From: Hydnum rufescens UP504
Taxonomy: Eukaryota > Basidiomycota > Agaricomycetes > Cantharellales > Hydnaceae
NCBI GenBank assembly: GCA_014904985.1
Contig: MU129134.1
Location: 29,135-93,134, forward strand
Reading direction: 5' to 3'
Length of the DNA stretch: 64,000 nt
Below the pieces are notes generated by a model. It saw nothing but the letters and a program-made list of their open reading frames with translations, searched no databases and was not told where the DNA came from. The position numbers and the translations under genes are program-made. Shown piece after piece: positions 49,492-60,553 of this stretch (its first letter is position 1; every line of letters begins with the position of its first letter).

Positions 49492-50190
49492 CCTAGAGTG
49501 CGATGCAGATGCGGGTGGGATGAGAGAGAGAGAGAAAAAATCTGGTTTGTATACCGCGTAGGCGCGGAAGGCGCCGGGAGCTGTTTACTGTACCTAAATA
49601 CATATGGTGACAGCGGGTGGGACGATGGATACTGTTTTTGGTAGGCGGAAGCAACCTGCGGCGTTCAGGGACGTTTGGACACTTCAACGCATGTATTTCT
49701 AGTCTCCCTAGGCAGCCGTCACGCGGGCGTGAAGTCTGCGCGGGGGTCTTACGGTTAGATCTAGTCGCTCTGAAGTCGAGTCACAACGGTTCATATTGTT
49801 AGTACTACCTGATTCAGACTCCACATGTATTATTATGCTTAAGACCACTAAAACTGCAGTGGTCTCACTGCAATCTTGAGATGAGCAAAGCAAGCGCGCC
49901 ACTTTTAGTCAGTAGAAATCCAATTGATTGACAAACAAGAAGGATGCAAATCCATTGGACAACCAATGCAGAGATCTTATCAGCATGGAGGTAAGTTGCT
50001 TTTTATTCTCAAGATCATTCAGAGATCTAGTACAGTACTATGGAGTGCAAACCGCTGTAAGATAGTCACGGTGTGGCCGTGACCGTGGGAATGGGTAATC
50101 GATCATTGTCGCAAGCCCCGTGCCATTGATTGGTAATCAGACTTTCCATATATGTACCATGGCAAGCCCCGACGACTCTAGTGCAGTAAT
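49492..50190. other. Intergenic region, no supported gene
   Basis: AT-richer sequence with no coding exon recognised. It precedes the inverted-repeat element at 50191. Confidence 0.4.
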
Positions 50191-50720
50191 TGACTTTGGG
50201 CAACATCCGGATGCAAATCCGGAAACTCGGCTCGCCCAGCAACTCGGCGGCGGATCGGGATAGTATTATATACATGAGAAATTAGAAATAGTTGTACCAT
50301 CTCTATAGTGTAGTGGGTAGTGTGACTGGATTCGCAGTGTCATCTTTTGCGTTGCTGCGGTTCGAACCCCGCTTAAGTCAAGTGCTAGAATTAAGCGCCC
50401 ATCTGATACCCCGGAGTGGAGCATGCTGGACATTCGGGGAACCTCATTTTGGCTTGTTCCGGACCTCACCCTTCCTTCCCCGTACGAACCACATTCGTGC
50501 ACGCGGGAAGTCAATAATTTCCTTTTTGGGAATTTCTGAGTATTGTCTTCAAATCCGCTCAAAACATCTCAAGTAGCTGTAAAATACTACTAGTAATCTA
50601 TTTCTGTTTATTTTGTGGGCCTAAATACGGTATTTACATGGTTATGCCCTCTTAACTTGGGCCGGCGTTGAGTTGCTGCGCCGAATTTCCGGTTTTTGCT
50701 TCCGGATGTTGCCCAAAGTC
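50191..50720. mobile_element. MITE-like element with about 60-base terminal inverted repeats
   Basis: The left arm 50191-50250 begins GACTTTGGGCAACATCCGG. The reverse complement of the right arm 50661-50720 begins with the same 19 bases and continues with matching GCAAA, CCGGAAA, TCGGC and CAGCAACTC blocks. The arms are inverted and outward-ending, about 410 bases apart, with no transposase ORF between them. I could not see a clear target-site duplication. Non-autonomous DNA transposon is the simplest reading. Confidence 0.6.
50303..50377 (+). other. tRNA-like sequence (A and B boxes), possibly tRNA-derived
   Basis: TAGTGTAGTGGG fits the internal Pol III A box, and GGTTCGAACCC is a perfect B box, about 50 bases apart as in tRNA genes. 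However, the acceptor ends do not pair, the anticodon stem is imperfect, and the T stem lacks one G to match CCCGC. A decayed tRNA gene or SINE head is more likely than a working tRNA. It sits inside the inverted-repeat element. Confidence 0.45.
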
Positions 50721-50730
50721 CTCAACTCTC

Positions 50731-50820
50731 AAGTGCTGACTTATGACTCGACTTGGAAGTCACAAGTCGTCCGAAGTCGCCCCAAAGTCAAGTCGCGCCA
50801 CGCCGCATCGCGGGCAACAC
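50731..50820 (-). repeat. AGTC-rich dispersed repeat, left copy
   Basis: Sequence dense in AAGTC and GACTT words, ending ATCGCGGGCAACAC. Its reverse complement starts GTGTTGCCCGCGA and resembles 54820-54895 (GTGTTGCCGCGACTCGGG...). The two copies are inverted and about 4 kb apart, with the GTGTTGCC ends facing the two genes between them. Confidence 0.45.
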
Positions 50821-50984
50821 CCCGTTGTTCCGGCAAAATCCGGGATTATAAAAATGAAGCTCTAGACGGTACCGAAATTTAATTGCAGTCCAAGGCTTGA
50901 CTAAATATATATACTTCACTTTGCCCCCCCCAACTTCATACACCCCCTGTTTTTCCCGAGAAAGTCCAAGCCACTTTTTCTGCT

Positions 50985-52211
50985 ATGTCACTGCGTCAAG
51001 ATAATGATATCTTTGTCCCAAGTTCCAGTCTAGACGCCCGAGTAGGCCATCAGTTTATTGGCACCGCCTCCTTTCCTTGGCATTCCAGGACGTCTGGCGA
51101 TGTGATCCAAGACTCCACTATCCATATGGCAGTGCAGACTCTGGTTAGCCAGGTGCATATTTCTTCACCAAAGAAATTCAATCACTTTACCCCCTAGAAA
51201 CTTCCCGATTCAAGGGTTCTCGTCATCGAGGGGGAAATAAAGCTCAATCCCCATGGTCATAAAGGCGCCGAGCGATTCCGCTTAGATGAATACCAAATCG
51301 TTGTCAAAGTACTTCACGGGCAACACACGGAGATCCTGAAGCCGCACCCCACAGAATGCAAACTCCTTAAACCACGGTCCACGTCGGAATATGCACCGAG
51401 CTCTCAAATTACGACGAGTGCGGGTTTCACTGTGAGTCACGCCTTCAGCTCCCTCGTTCAACTTCAATTTATCACATCTACCTCCAAGACGTATTTGGGC
51501 GTGCCTATAATAGCGAATCGCAATCGTGCTACGACGACTCGGAGGGTACAGTCTGGGCATGTCGTGTTGAAGATCCAGGTGACCAGGTTCAAGGTCGGTT
51601 CCTCGGAACGTTCGCTTCGTCTTATCTAGACTGTCCCGAGGGTCGCGGATGCTCCTCGGATGACCCGACTATGCTTTCGATTACGATTACGGCTCAATTC
51701 ACTGACAAAAAAGCCGGGGCCTCAAGAAAGCCACTGGAGCAGGTCTTGGCTGTCACATATTCCAAATGGCCTGACCAACCTTTACCAGCTGGAATTAATA
51801 TCAAGACCCACTATGACGCCAGCACCGATGAACATGAATTGGATGTTCTCGAGACAGTTACAGTTAGATGCGAATGGCCGCGCCTTACCCCCCGGTATCG
51901 CCTGCTGCCTCTCCGTCACGCGAAAGCTAGTGTCCGATTTTAAAATGCAGGTGGTTTCCAGTAGGTCCTATCCATATATATTCCTGTGCATTTCTTCCCT
52001 AAATATTTAATTCTCTAGATAAGATTCTGGCCTGCAAAGGATACTGTCGTTTCTGATGCAAAGGCTCTGGGGAATCTGATACGACACCCCTCGAAGATCC
52101 CCCAATACTTCGTCGCTCCTCGCAGTAAGTACCGCCTCCCAATGTGTTCTATTCACACTCCTCACTGCTGCTGTTATAGATCCGTCTAATACGGGTCCAG
52201 CGCCAATATAA
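50985..52211 (+). CDS. Unrecognised protein (orphan)
   Basis: I do not recognise a family. ATG 50985 gives MSLRQDNDIFVPSSSLDARV; exon 1 ends after AVQTL. After an intron come KLPDSRVLVIEGEIKLNPHG, ERFRLDEYQIVVKVLHGQH and TECKLLKPRSTSEYAP. After a second intron (about 51431-51487) come VFGRAYNSESQSCYDDSEGT, RFLGTFASSYLDCPEGRGC, LSITITAQFTDKKAGASRKP and THYDASTDEHELDVLETVTV. The frame then shifts at a run of six C (51888-51893) into GIACCLSVTRKLVSDFKMQ and, after splicing, IRFWPAKDTVVSDAKALGNL and NPSNTGPAPI, with TAA at 52209-52211. No signal peptide or membrane segment is obvious. It converges on the M64 peptidase gene. Confidence 0.55.
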
Positions 52212-52508
52212 AACTAGCACATTTCATAGTCTTTGCAAATTTCAATTTTTCACTGGCATCATTAGTGGCAGTAAGATCATTATGATTGCATACCAGCCGG
52301 CATTGATACAAACATATTTCAACTTGCGCCCAATCCACTACCTGAAATTCGAGCGACGGCGGGCAGCTACCCTTGGCTAAGGGGAATCCCACCCTAATCT
52401 GACCGTCCGAACATTACACCCACTTACTTAGAGCACTAAATTCAAATCAAGGTATGCGTGACCTACTCAGGCTGGGGTATAGTCAATAAGGTGAGCAGAT
52501 GCTTGAAG

Positions 52509-54520
52509 TCAGAGCTGAATTACTAGCGGAAAGAATGGCATTCCCCCCTTCCGCCATGTAATCTCATACGTCTCTCCTTCAAGCAATCTCTGGTTTTGTC
52601 GAAGCTTACCAAGGGGCACTAACTCAAGCTCATCGATGACGTGTGAGGAGTGTTCGATTCGTCGAAAGCGTAAAGCACCAATGAGGTCGATGCGAGTGAG
52701 AAGAGACAGCCATAATCCTTCGAGACATGGCTTGCGGAATTCTGACTGGGTTGTAAGACGCATGAGACGCTGCTCGTTCGTGGAATGATACGTTGTCAGT
52801 TTATCAAGGGAAAACCTGAACGGTATAAGTATGAGTAAAGAAACAGGACTGCTAAAGAGCTATATCACGTTGGGAAATCACTTATGATACCAAGGGTTGC
52901 GTCGAATCTGGATCACATGTTCAGATCCGAAGGCCACGCACTCATCTTCGTCTCCATATTCTAAAATTTCCACACTGCACAGTTGTGCTATCTTCTCATC
53001 CGTGTCATGGCCTAACCAAATGCTACTTCGTGCTCTCCAACTTGAAGCGGCTCGGGCGATGTGTATCGTAGTGCCATCTATCGACACCGACGACGTCCTC
53101 TCTCGGCGTCCAACCAATGTCTGCGTCATCAAGGGTCACGCGAAGGTGATCCTTCAGGGGCAAACCAGAGAGGGAAAACCGGACGAGATGACGAGAATAG
53201 GTCCCTGCAAACGTGAATCTCGCTTGGAACAGCAAGGCATGGTTTAGCATTGTCCGTGGATAAGCCTGAAGGGGCATAATTGCGCGCTCATGGCGAGGCG
53301 CATCCCCAGTGGTGTTGAGCCAATGTGACCATTTGAATGGTGCGGTGAGGTTTGGGCTTGAATTCGGACCATAATACCTATTCCATCTCAAAGGTAAATA
53401 GCACTCACGCAAGTCTGGGGAATGAGAGACACGCGCATAGCCACCATCGTACTCTTCTCCTACGGAGATGATAGAGTGCCCGAGTTCGTGGCGTAGGACC
53501 AGGGCACCTAAACGATGTAAGTCGCAGGTCATGATGCATTGTTATCTCGCTCACCGTTCAGGGCGGATGCTGTAGTGATGCTGAGTGAGAAAGGAACGCA
53601 TCAGTTGAAACCACTCGATTTTTTAGACGGCCGTCGCACCTGTACGGTCCGCCAAGTCCTGAGAAGCTAGATTTAAGCGTGAAAAGCTACTGAATTTAGA
53701 GTCAACACACCTCCATATAATAGGTCATTTCCTAGACCAATAACTGGGTCAATAACATTGCAGCGATTCTTACTGTCAAGTAGACAAGCCCAGAAGATCA
53801 CACGATGCCTTCGCAACATCTGGTTTACTTGTATATACCGCGCGAAGTTCGGTACCATCACGATACAGCCCGTAAACAGTACTGGAACAGAAGCGTCAGT
53901 CCATGTTATATTGGAGACATGAGAAGCCCTTCCCTACTCTTTCGGTACTCCGCCAACACTGATTCCACTCTATATACAGACAAGACTCAAGGTGAGGCAC
54001 AACACCATGTCCCAAATGAGTTCACACCTCGATACTAAGCGAGAAGGCAGCGTAAAAATCCAGTAACAGTCTGACCGAGGCAAATGTCTAGTTGGAGGAC
54101 AAATCGGAGCTAATCGACTTGCGTCTGAAAGAAATGCATCTTTTTCCGACTCCGTATCTATATTCGACATGTAAATAACGCACGGAGGTAAAGAACGGGC
54201 CTACATCCATCACCAAAGAAGACGAATCCAGCGCGGTGAGCGACTTTGCCAGCAACGAGTAGCGGATGCAGTGTCATTGAGGGTATCGCGCGATCGTCCC
54301 CGAGTGGGAGCTGAGTGCGTTGAAGCTGGAATGCCTGAAGCTGAGAATTCTGCGTACTGATCCGTCGCGGAGCTTGTGCAACATCAGAAGGTCGGTGAAA
54401 GACGTGCGCACGACCACCAACGAGAGCAAGGGTGGCCACGACCAGCCTTCGTCGTGGTCCAGAAGACCTTGGGATATCACCGTTGCCCCTCCCAGAAACA
54501 TAGGCCGAAAAAAGCCACAT
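52509..54520 (-). CDS. Peptidase M64 (IgA-peptidase family metalloprotease)
   Basis: Zinc metalloprotease of the M64 family; fungal members are typically secreted. Minus-strand blocks in order: VAHRAGFVFFGDG joined after an intron to YTESEKDAFLSDASRLA, VGGVPK joined to DTVYGLYRDGTELRAVYTSK, then PDVAKASCDLLG, CNVIDPVIGLGNDLLYGG, and the catalytic ALVLRHELGHSIISVGEEYD with the zinc motif HELGH near 53480. Downstream are NLTAPFKWSHWLN, LVRFSLSGLPLKDHLRVTL, DADIGWTPREDVVGVDRWHY, KIAQLCSVEILEYGDEDE and LTTQSEFRKPCLEGLWLSLL. The N-terminal signal region (about 54300-54520) is unclear and the start approximate. Two frame changes without introns (near 53790 and 53025) interrupt conserved stretches, so the gene is either decaying or contains base errors. 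Confidence 0.82.
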
Positions 54521-54819
54521 TCTGCAAGTCTAATTGAATAAAATTCTGGGGTCCTCAAGCCACACTTCGTCGCCCATTCCGATCAGACAACTGTGGACAG
54601 TGAGGACAACAATCTGGCGGAGCACCCAGACCAGGCACATGGGAAAAGTCCACGGTCGTCTTCAGATTACTCTCCCATTTGTCCTATCCCAAAGAATGAC
54701 GAGTAGGCAGTCGGATAACCAGGCAATTCGGCCGGTAACCATACACGGCGAACTTCCTGCACGGGAGCTGTTATCGCCGTCCGTCTATACTCAATATATA
54801 CCTTCATACGCCTCAGCTA

Positions 54820-54895
54820 GTGTTGCCGCGACTCGGGCTTCGAGTCGACTTAAGTCGGAGTCAAGCCGTTTTCAAGCCAAGTCGATTCTTTAGTC
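54820..54895 (+). repeat. AGTC-rich dispersed repeat, right copy
   Basis: Begins GTGTTGCCGCGACTCGGG and continues with AGTCGACTTAAGTCGGAGTC-type words. Inverted relative to 50731-50820. Confidence 0.4.
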
Positions 54896-55380
54896 TGGTT
54901 CCGCGGATATCTCTCTTGTGCTGGCTTAGGTTCAATGTTCTTGATCTCTGCGAAGTGCTGAAGGACTCTGGATGCAAATATCAGAACCTGACTGACAAGG
55001 TGACACCTCTGACAAGTCAGGCTTTTCTGCCAGCAAGATCGGCTTTCCTTCAAAGCATGGCCTCCGCCCCTTTGACGCATAATTGACTTTGCTGATGTGG
55101 CATATATCTTGATGCTCATTTCCATCTTGGGTTGGACAATATCCATGTGGCGCTTGGACTGGCCAACCTATCCCTAGTATGTGAACAAGGACGATGCGAA
55201 CCCCCTCGCAGATCGGGGTAGCGTTGCGAATTATCACAAACATTTGGCACGCGTCAAGGTTATTCACGATCGGTGTCATTCGAATGTCAAGGATCACAAG
55301 CAGGAAGCTTCTCGCCGTAAAATTGTGTCGGGTGCTTAGATTGACGGCCTAGTCTGGGAGATTTTCAGGTAGGGATTTGA
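54896..55380. other. Intergenic region, no supported gene
   Basis: No coding exon recognised. The open frames on the two strands overlap each other and lack coding character. Confidence 0.35.
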
Positions 55381-55455
55381 CGTGATACCTAGATTTCACA
55401 TGGATCTCAAATCAGTGTTGGCAGAACTCCATGCCCAACGCGAATCATTCCTATG

Positions 55456-55462
55456 TATAAGG
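55456..55462 (+). promoter_or_regulatory. TATA box of the intact secreted-protein gene
   Basis: TATAAGG is 72 bases before ATG 55528. Position and following GAGCCAG match the paralogue at 28626. Confidence 0.55.
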
Positions 55463-55527
55463 AGCCAGCTGAGACCCCAAGACAGAGTCTGCAGTAACTT
55501 GCCTTGTCGTCAACGTAATATCCAAAT

Positions 55528-56334
55528 ATGGTTCACACAAAGACCTCTCTCTTCTTCGCCGTCACGGTATCACTTCTGCCCGCTCTTACTACGGCACTCG
55601 TCGGCATCGATTGGAAGGTTTCCAATGTACCCGAATCCGGCCTTACGGACATCGGATTCCCCTTCTCCATCGCCAATGCCCCCCACGAAAGAGTCTACTA
55701 CTTTGCCCAGCAATTCCAGTTCAAGGGCCAGTCCGATGTCGGCTACACTGGTCTCCAGCCGCAACTCGACGCCACCAGCGATGGACTGAAAATACCCTTC
55801 ATTCGTGCCGTCTTCTCCAGTTTCATCAATGGCTCAACCACCACCGACCCAAATTGTCACGATGGCGCTGACGGCGGTCCAGGTGTGAGCTGCGGCGTGT
55901 ACTTCTTTGCACCGTACGCAGACTACTTTGTCCTTGAGATTCGCAATACCCAAGGCACGACATGGAACGGTACGGTTGTGGATACGCATACGACGAGGCG
56001 GTTCCACATCGGTTCATACACGCTACCAGCTGGCACGGAGGGTATTACCAAGAGCCAGGGCGGCTTTATTGAGAATTTTGTGCCGCCGTTTGATTGTCCA
56101 TCATTACACCGTACATCGGTGACATTTGGGATTCCGGTGACGTCGAACCCAGGCTCGGCAAGGAGTTTGAGTGATGCCTATCAGTATGGAGACTGCACGG
56201 GGAAGATGGGATTTGAAAGTCACCGTACTCTAGAAGGGGTTGAGGTTACTGTTGGGTTCAAAACGGCGGAGTCTCTCTGGACTCTGCAACGCATTGCAAA
56301 ATCCATCTTCTCATCTAGCTGGTCCGGCCTGTGA
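55528..56334 (+). CDS. Small secreted protein, DUF3472-like family, copy 3 (intact)
   Basis: Single-exon gene of 268 residues and the only uninterrupted member of the family in the window. The signal peptide is about residues 1-23 (MVHTKTSLFFAVTVSLLPAL). Then LVGIDWKVSNVPESGLTDIG, YYFAQQFQFKGQSDVGYTGL, RAVFSSFINGSTTTDPNCHD, GADGGPGVSCGVYFF, YFVLEIRNTQGTTWNGTVVD, GSYTLPAGTEGITKSQGGFI, VTFGIPVTSNPGSARSL and DAYQYGDCTGKMGFESHRTL. Four to five cysteines could form disulfides. The GYTGLQ/FSSF arrangement suggests a DUF3472-type beta-sandwich, tentative. Relative to copy 1 it has a longer C-terminal tail (QRIAKSIFSSSWSGL). Secretion is inferred from the signal peptide; a role in host or environmental interaction is speculation. 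Confidence 0.8.
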   Translation: MVHTKTSLFFAVTVSLLPALTTALVGIDWKVSNVPESGLTDIGFPFSIANAPHERVYYFAQQFQFKGQSDVGYTGLQPQLDATSDGLKIPFIRAVFSSFINGSTTTDPNCHDGADGGPGVSCGVYFFAPYADYFVLEIRNTQGTTWNGTVVDTHTTRRFHIGSYTLPAGTEGITKSQGGFIENFVPPFDCPSLHRTSVTFGIPVTSNPGSARSLSDAYQYGDCTGKMGFESHRTLEGVEVTVGFKTAESLWTLQRIAKSIFSSSWSGL

Positions 56335-56959
56335 GTGGACAAATCCTCTTTTCGGGTGTATGTCTTGATGTGTATTAATACTCTTGGTCTGGGCATGACC
56401 CTCATGATCCTTAGACTCACGACCGATCCCTAGTACGTGATGCCAGGGTAAAGCTGAGCTTGAACAACATACGTGATGACATAATATTATCATTTGTGAA
56501 AGCAACAGCTCCCCACTACGGACTTGATGATGAATATTATTGGCCAAGTTGGTTCGCCACCCCTTGAGGTTTGTAGGTTTGACTTGAGCGAAATATAAAT
56601 GATGAACAATGACAAGGGATAGATGAGCAGTGAGATGAATGAGTACTCACGCTAACTTATTTGCGTGGATTATTAGTGGTCCACTAATGCAATGATGATT
56701 TTTCATTATTACTTTATCAAGTAGCGGCGGTGGGCAAAACTTGGAAAAAGCTACATTCCGTGAGGGAAAAAAAACCAGGTCTGGGGACATTGTTTCCCTC
56801 CAAGCATGCAACTTTTTCGAAGGGTTTGGCCTGGCCATTCTCTCAGAAATTGCTGAAATCCAGGATCTCTATTTTCAAGCTAAATCAAAAACAAAACAAA
56901 AAAACAGGACCTGGGGATTGTCATTATGGCCTCAGAACAGCAAACCACTTCTTTTTATT

Positions 56960-58560
56960 AAGAAAACATGAAATTGCTTTTTTGGTGGTTTTGATATCTC
57001 TGAGATGGCCATGCTGTGTCGCCATGATATAGTTCTTTACTGGGCCAACATGTGGATGGCCAGTGAAAAACAGTTCTTTGCTTTGGCGTTGCTGGCCGCT
57101 CTCATGGCTGAGCTCCCAGTGGATTGGACAGTCGGGTTCTTATATGACATAGTGTGCCAGATGCACCGAAGTCTAATCAAGTGGGACTTCTTGCCCAGTT
57201 TCTCCCGCAACTCCTGTTCGCCATATCAGTTTTTCATGCTTATGGCCACCAATGGGTGTGCCAATTGTGGTATCACCCATGTAAGGCCGGAATCTGGGGT
57301 CTCTCAGATGGAGAGGGCTGTGAGCGGTTTTGGAGTATGCTTTGCCAACTCATTCCAGGCATGCGTGTCACTGGAGTGAGTTTTCACCGTTTAGTGTACA
57401 CTATCTATACTAACAGTCCTCCAATCATAGTATCATCGCCACCTATTCGTCCTGAACCTCCAGATCACCCACATTCACCAAACACAGTTGTTCGGTCTGG
57501 GCGAATGGCTTCAGTGACACATCACGAAAACAACAAAACATCTAGCGGATGTTTCTCCAAAGCTCGAGGCTTGTGGCCACTCTTCTGACTTTCTGTGTCA
57601 GCAGTTTGCCCAGCAATGAAAATATCAGAGTAGGCCTCTTACCCGTAAGTGCTCCTTAAACCTTCAGCATGAGTGCCCACTGTAATGTACCTTGGAATAG
57701 GCCAATTGAAAAATAGCGGTATCAAGGCCATCAAGAAGATTGTTGCATTATGGGAATCTGTGTCAACGATCAAGATGGCGATTGCCAAGCTTGAGAGCGA
57801 GCTGACAAAATATGTCCTGATGGATTCTATCGCTGTTAGCAGCACTCGCTTTGACATATTGACAAGTATTGAAGCAAAGGCTCATGTTCTCATTCATCTT
57901 CAGAAAGACATTGATGCTGCAACAAACTACCTCAATCTTCATGACAAGACTTCTGCAGCCAGGCTGAACAAGATCAAAGGGGAACTGTTTTTTACATTGC
58001 AGATGAACATGTGTGCTGTCAAAGTATGGCTGTGTACCAAGCTTCGTGAACGCAAGTTCGAGCTTGCTAACCTTGAATGTGCTTATTGTAGCCAACAAAT
58101 GGGTGCATCTACCTTCGTGTATCATAATCCGGATCTTACAATTTAACTCAGATCAAAAAACTTGGGCACACATTGAAGATGCCATGTACCGTTGTGAACC
58201 TACAATTACTACCCTCGCTAAGAAGTACAACGATATGCTGAAGCAAATGGTTTGATTACAGGTAACTGATGCAGTAGCAGCTAACACAGTCCTTCCTCCT
58301 CCCATTATCCTCAAGACGCTTTTCAAGTTGGATGTGGATGATGACACATGGCATGATATCGGTCTTGAGGATCTTGAGGAATTTGAAGGGGTCCTACCTC
58401 CGTGGCTAGGCGACAACACTGTCTGCACTGGTATTCGTTTTGATCAGGAGGTCACGAATTGCGAGGGCGAACTTCTACGCTGTCACCTGGAGCACGAAGC
58501 TATGCATGATTGGTCACCTTATACTGTAGTATTGATGGCATCATACATGGTATAGTACCG
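56960..58560 (+). mobile_element. KDZ transposase remnant, 5'-truncated
   Basis: Kyakuja-Dileera-Zisupton transposase fragment. Recognisable pieces are MLCRHDIVLYWANMWMASEK, LAALMAELPVDWTVGFLYDI, HRSLIKWDFLPSF, FHAYGHQWVCQLWYHPCKAG, IWGLSDGEGCERFW and later IKAIKKIVALWESVSTIKMA and LRERKFELANLECAY. The end is LEEFEGVLPPWLGDNTVCTG and EHEAMHDWSPYTVVLMASYM. Pieces lie in different frames with stops between them, and the N-terminal zinc domain is missing. It belongs to a different KDZ lineage from the minus-strand copy (GLSDGEGCERFW versus GHTDGEGIEHDW). Confidence 0.85.
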
Positions 58561-59509
58561 TGAAAGGGGATGCAAGAATGATAGTAAGCACTGTGTCTGA
58601 TTCTCCAGTCTAATTTGCCTAATATTAGGGTAGGGGCAGACATTGGATGGGTGGGCATACCAGATATATGCTTGACACCACTGGGCAGGCTCCCTGCCCC
58701 CCCTGCTCACCATCCATTCAAAATTATTCAATACAAAACTGTACTACATCCAAAAAAAAAAGCACATCCAGCGCCCACCATTACCAGCACCCTGCGGGCT
58801 TGGGACCAGTGGGCAGGGATACCCCCCAGGGGTCCACCCAGCCAAAAAGTGGGGCCTCCAGGCTGTCCATTCAGCCTGGTGCTGCCATCCATTCAAAACC
58901 CACCTTTTTTAATTTCCTAACATTAAAATAATGTGATAGGTCCGTGCTCAACCTGCTCCCCAGCCTGTTCCCTTGGCTATTTTTGGGGGTCTTCATTGAG
59001 GGGCTAGAGAGGGTGGGTCACTGCTTGTATTCCAAGTACCTAGCCGAACCATCAATAAATGAAAAGAAGAAAGCTTGTGAAAAGAAAAAAAGAAAAAAAG
59101 AAAAGCATGGGTGTCGCAAACAGGATTCCAGAAATCACAATGGAGAGTGCAGAGATGTGATGATAGTTGAGGGAGGACGAGTGGATGGAAAGAACTTGGA
59201 GGTGGCCAACAATAGCATCGTGACAGATAATGCGGGATTGCATTCAAAGCTGAGTATAACCGCAGCTGCAATATAGAATGGAGGGGAATTGGCGACACTT
59301 GAGAGAAAAGATTGCAAGCAACCCTGACATCTCCAGATCATTGCGAGACAGCGAATGAACAGTAGAATGATGAAGTACGAATCTGACGGTATGCTGACAA
59401 TATTGTAGCGATGAACAGCATGTGATGACGACACTTGAAGCTGCATGTGAAGCTGGACACAAGTTTGAGGATGAGGGAGTGTGACATGGAACAAGATGGA
59501 GGAATCCCA

Positions 59510-59905
59510 AAACAGAGCTGGCGATGGCGACTAGAGACGAACATGATAAAGCCGGCCCCCACTCCCTCAGTTGTGCTCAGAGATACGTGAGAGGCTGATG
59601 GATAGCAAAAGGATAAAGGGAGGGAGCTGAGTATTGCAATGAAAAACATTGGACTGTCTTCAAGCTGAAAACACGATCCCCCCACTTCTTCAACCATGCT
59701 TGGAAAAAGCGAGAGACTAAAAGTGGCCAGCGAAAGGACAAAGGGGGGACTTGACGGCAAGCCGAGTATTGCAATGAAAACAATTGGATTGTCTTCAAGT
59801 GGAAAATTTGATCCCCCCATTCGCCCAGCCATGCCCGGAAACAGTCGGAACATGGTGAGTGGATAGTGAAAGGACCAGGCAGGGATTTGGGGGCAGCCTG
59901 ATGAT
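59510..59905. repeat. Minisatellite-like tandem repeat, unit about 130 bases
   Basis: About three diverged units. Each contains GAGTATTGCAATGAAAA, a TTGGA-TGTCTTCAAG block and GATCCCCCCA, then a segment with AGCGAAAGGACAAAGG or AGTGAAAGGACC. The repeats give open minus-strand frames (59577-60332) that look protein-like only because the unit is repeated in frame. Confidence 0.6.
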
Positions 59906-60553
59906 AGTGCTGTGAGGAAAAACATGAGATCATCATGGACCTGACTGCAAGGCCAAGCACATGGCTGAGGAGGAGGCCAAGTTTGAGTTCGAGCATAATG
60001 GTCGACAGGATAAGAGATGCGGAAAATACAGGCAAATGATGAGTGGGTTCCTTGTGTTTTGGTGCAGTGTCCTTGACTCCAACTGGTATGTCAAATGACA
60101 CATCAGCGACTTTTATTGTTGCAGAGAGATATAGCAAGATGCACCACACAGCACAAACAAAGAAGGGGATGCTCCATAGGGCAAGCAAAGGTGGACAGAG
60201 CTCGTGGGAGATGTCATGTAGCATGAGTCTCTGACTGTGCCAAAATGATGCTGGATCGGCACAAGCAGAAAGCATGCTATATGAACACTGGTAAGAGTCA
60301 GTAAGACATCCATATAATGATTTTCTTGACACGTACTTTGGTCATCGAAAATGAGTTCTAAGTTCCAAACTCAATTGTAAGACTCAACACTGCTCATTGC
60401 TGAGTCAAAAGATTTACATATTCGGCATAATATATCACACGACTGTAAACATGGTATATTCCATAGTGATAGCAATGCAAAACATTGAGAAGTAGAAAGG
60501 ACAATGGTTTTATGTATCAAGAACATTGTTCGAGAACAAAGTGAGAGACTACA

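Noticed and set aside
50303..50377. Functional tRNA gene
   Set aside because: A and B boxes are good, but the acceptor stem does not pair, the anticodon arm is imperfect and no CCA-adjacent discriminator pattern fits; kept only as tRNA-like.
59577..60332. 251-codon minus-strand ORF as a membrane protein
   Set aside because: Its 3' third is made of repeated DNA units read in frame, and the hydrophobic look follows from composition; more likely repeat DNA.
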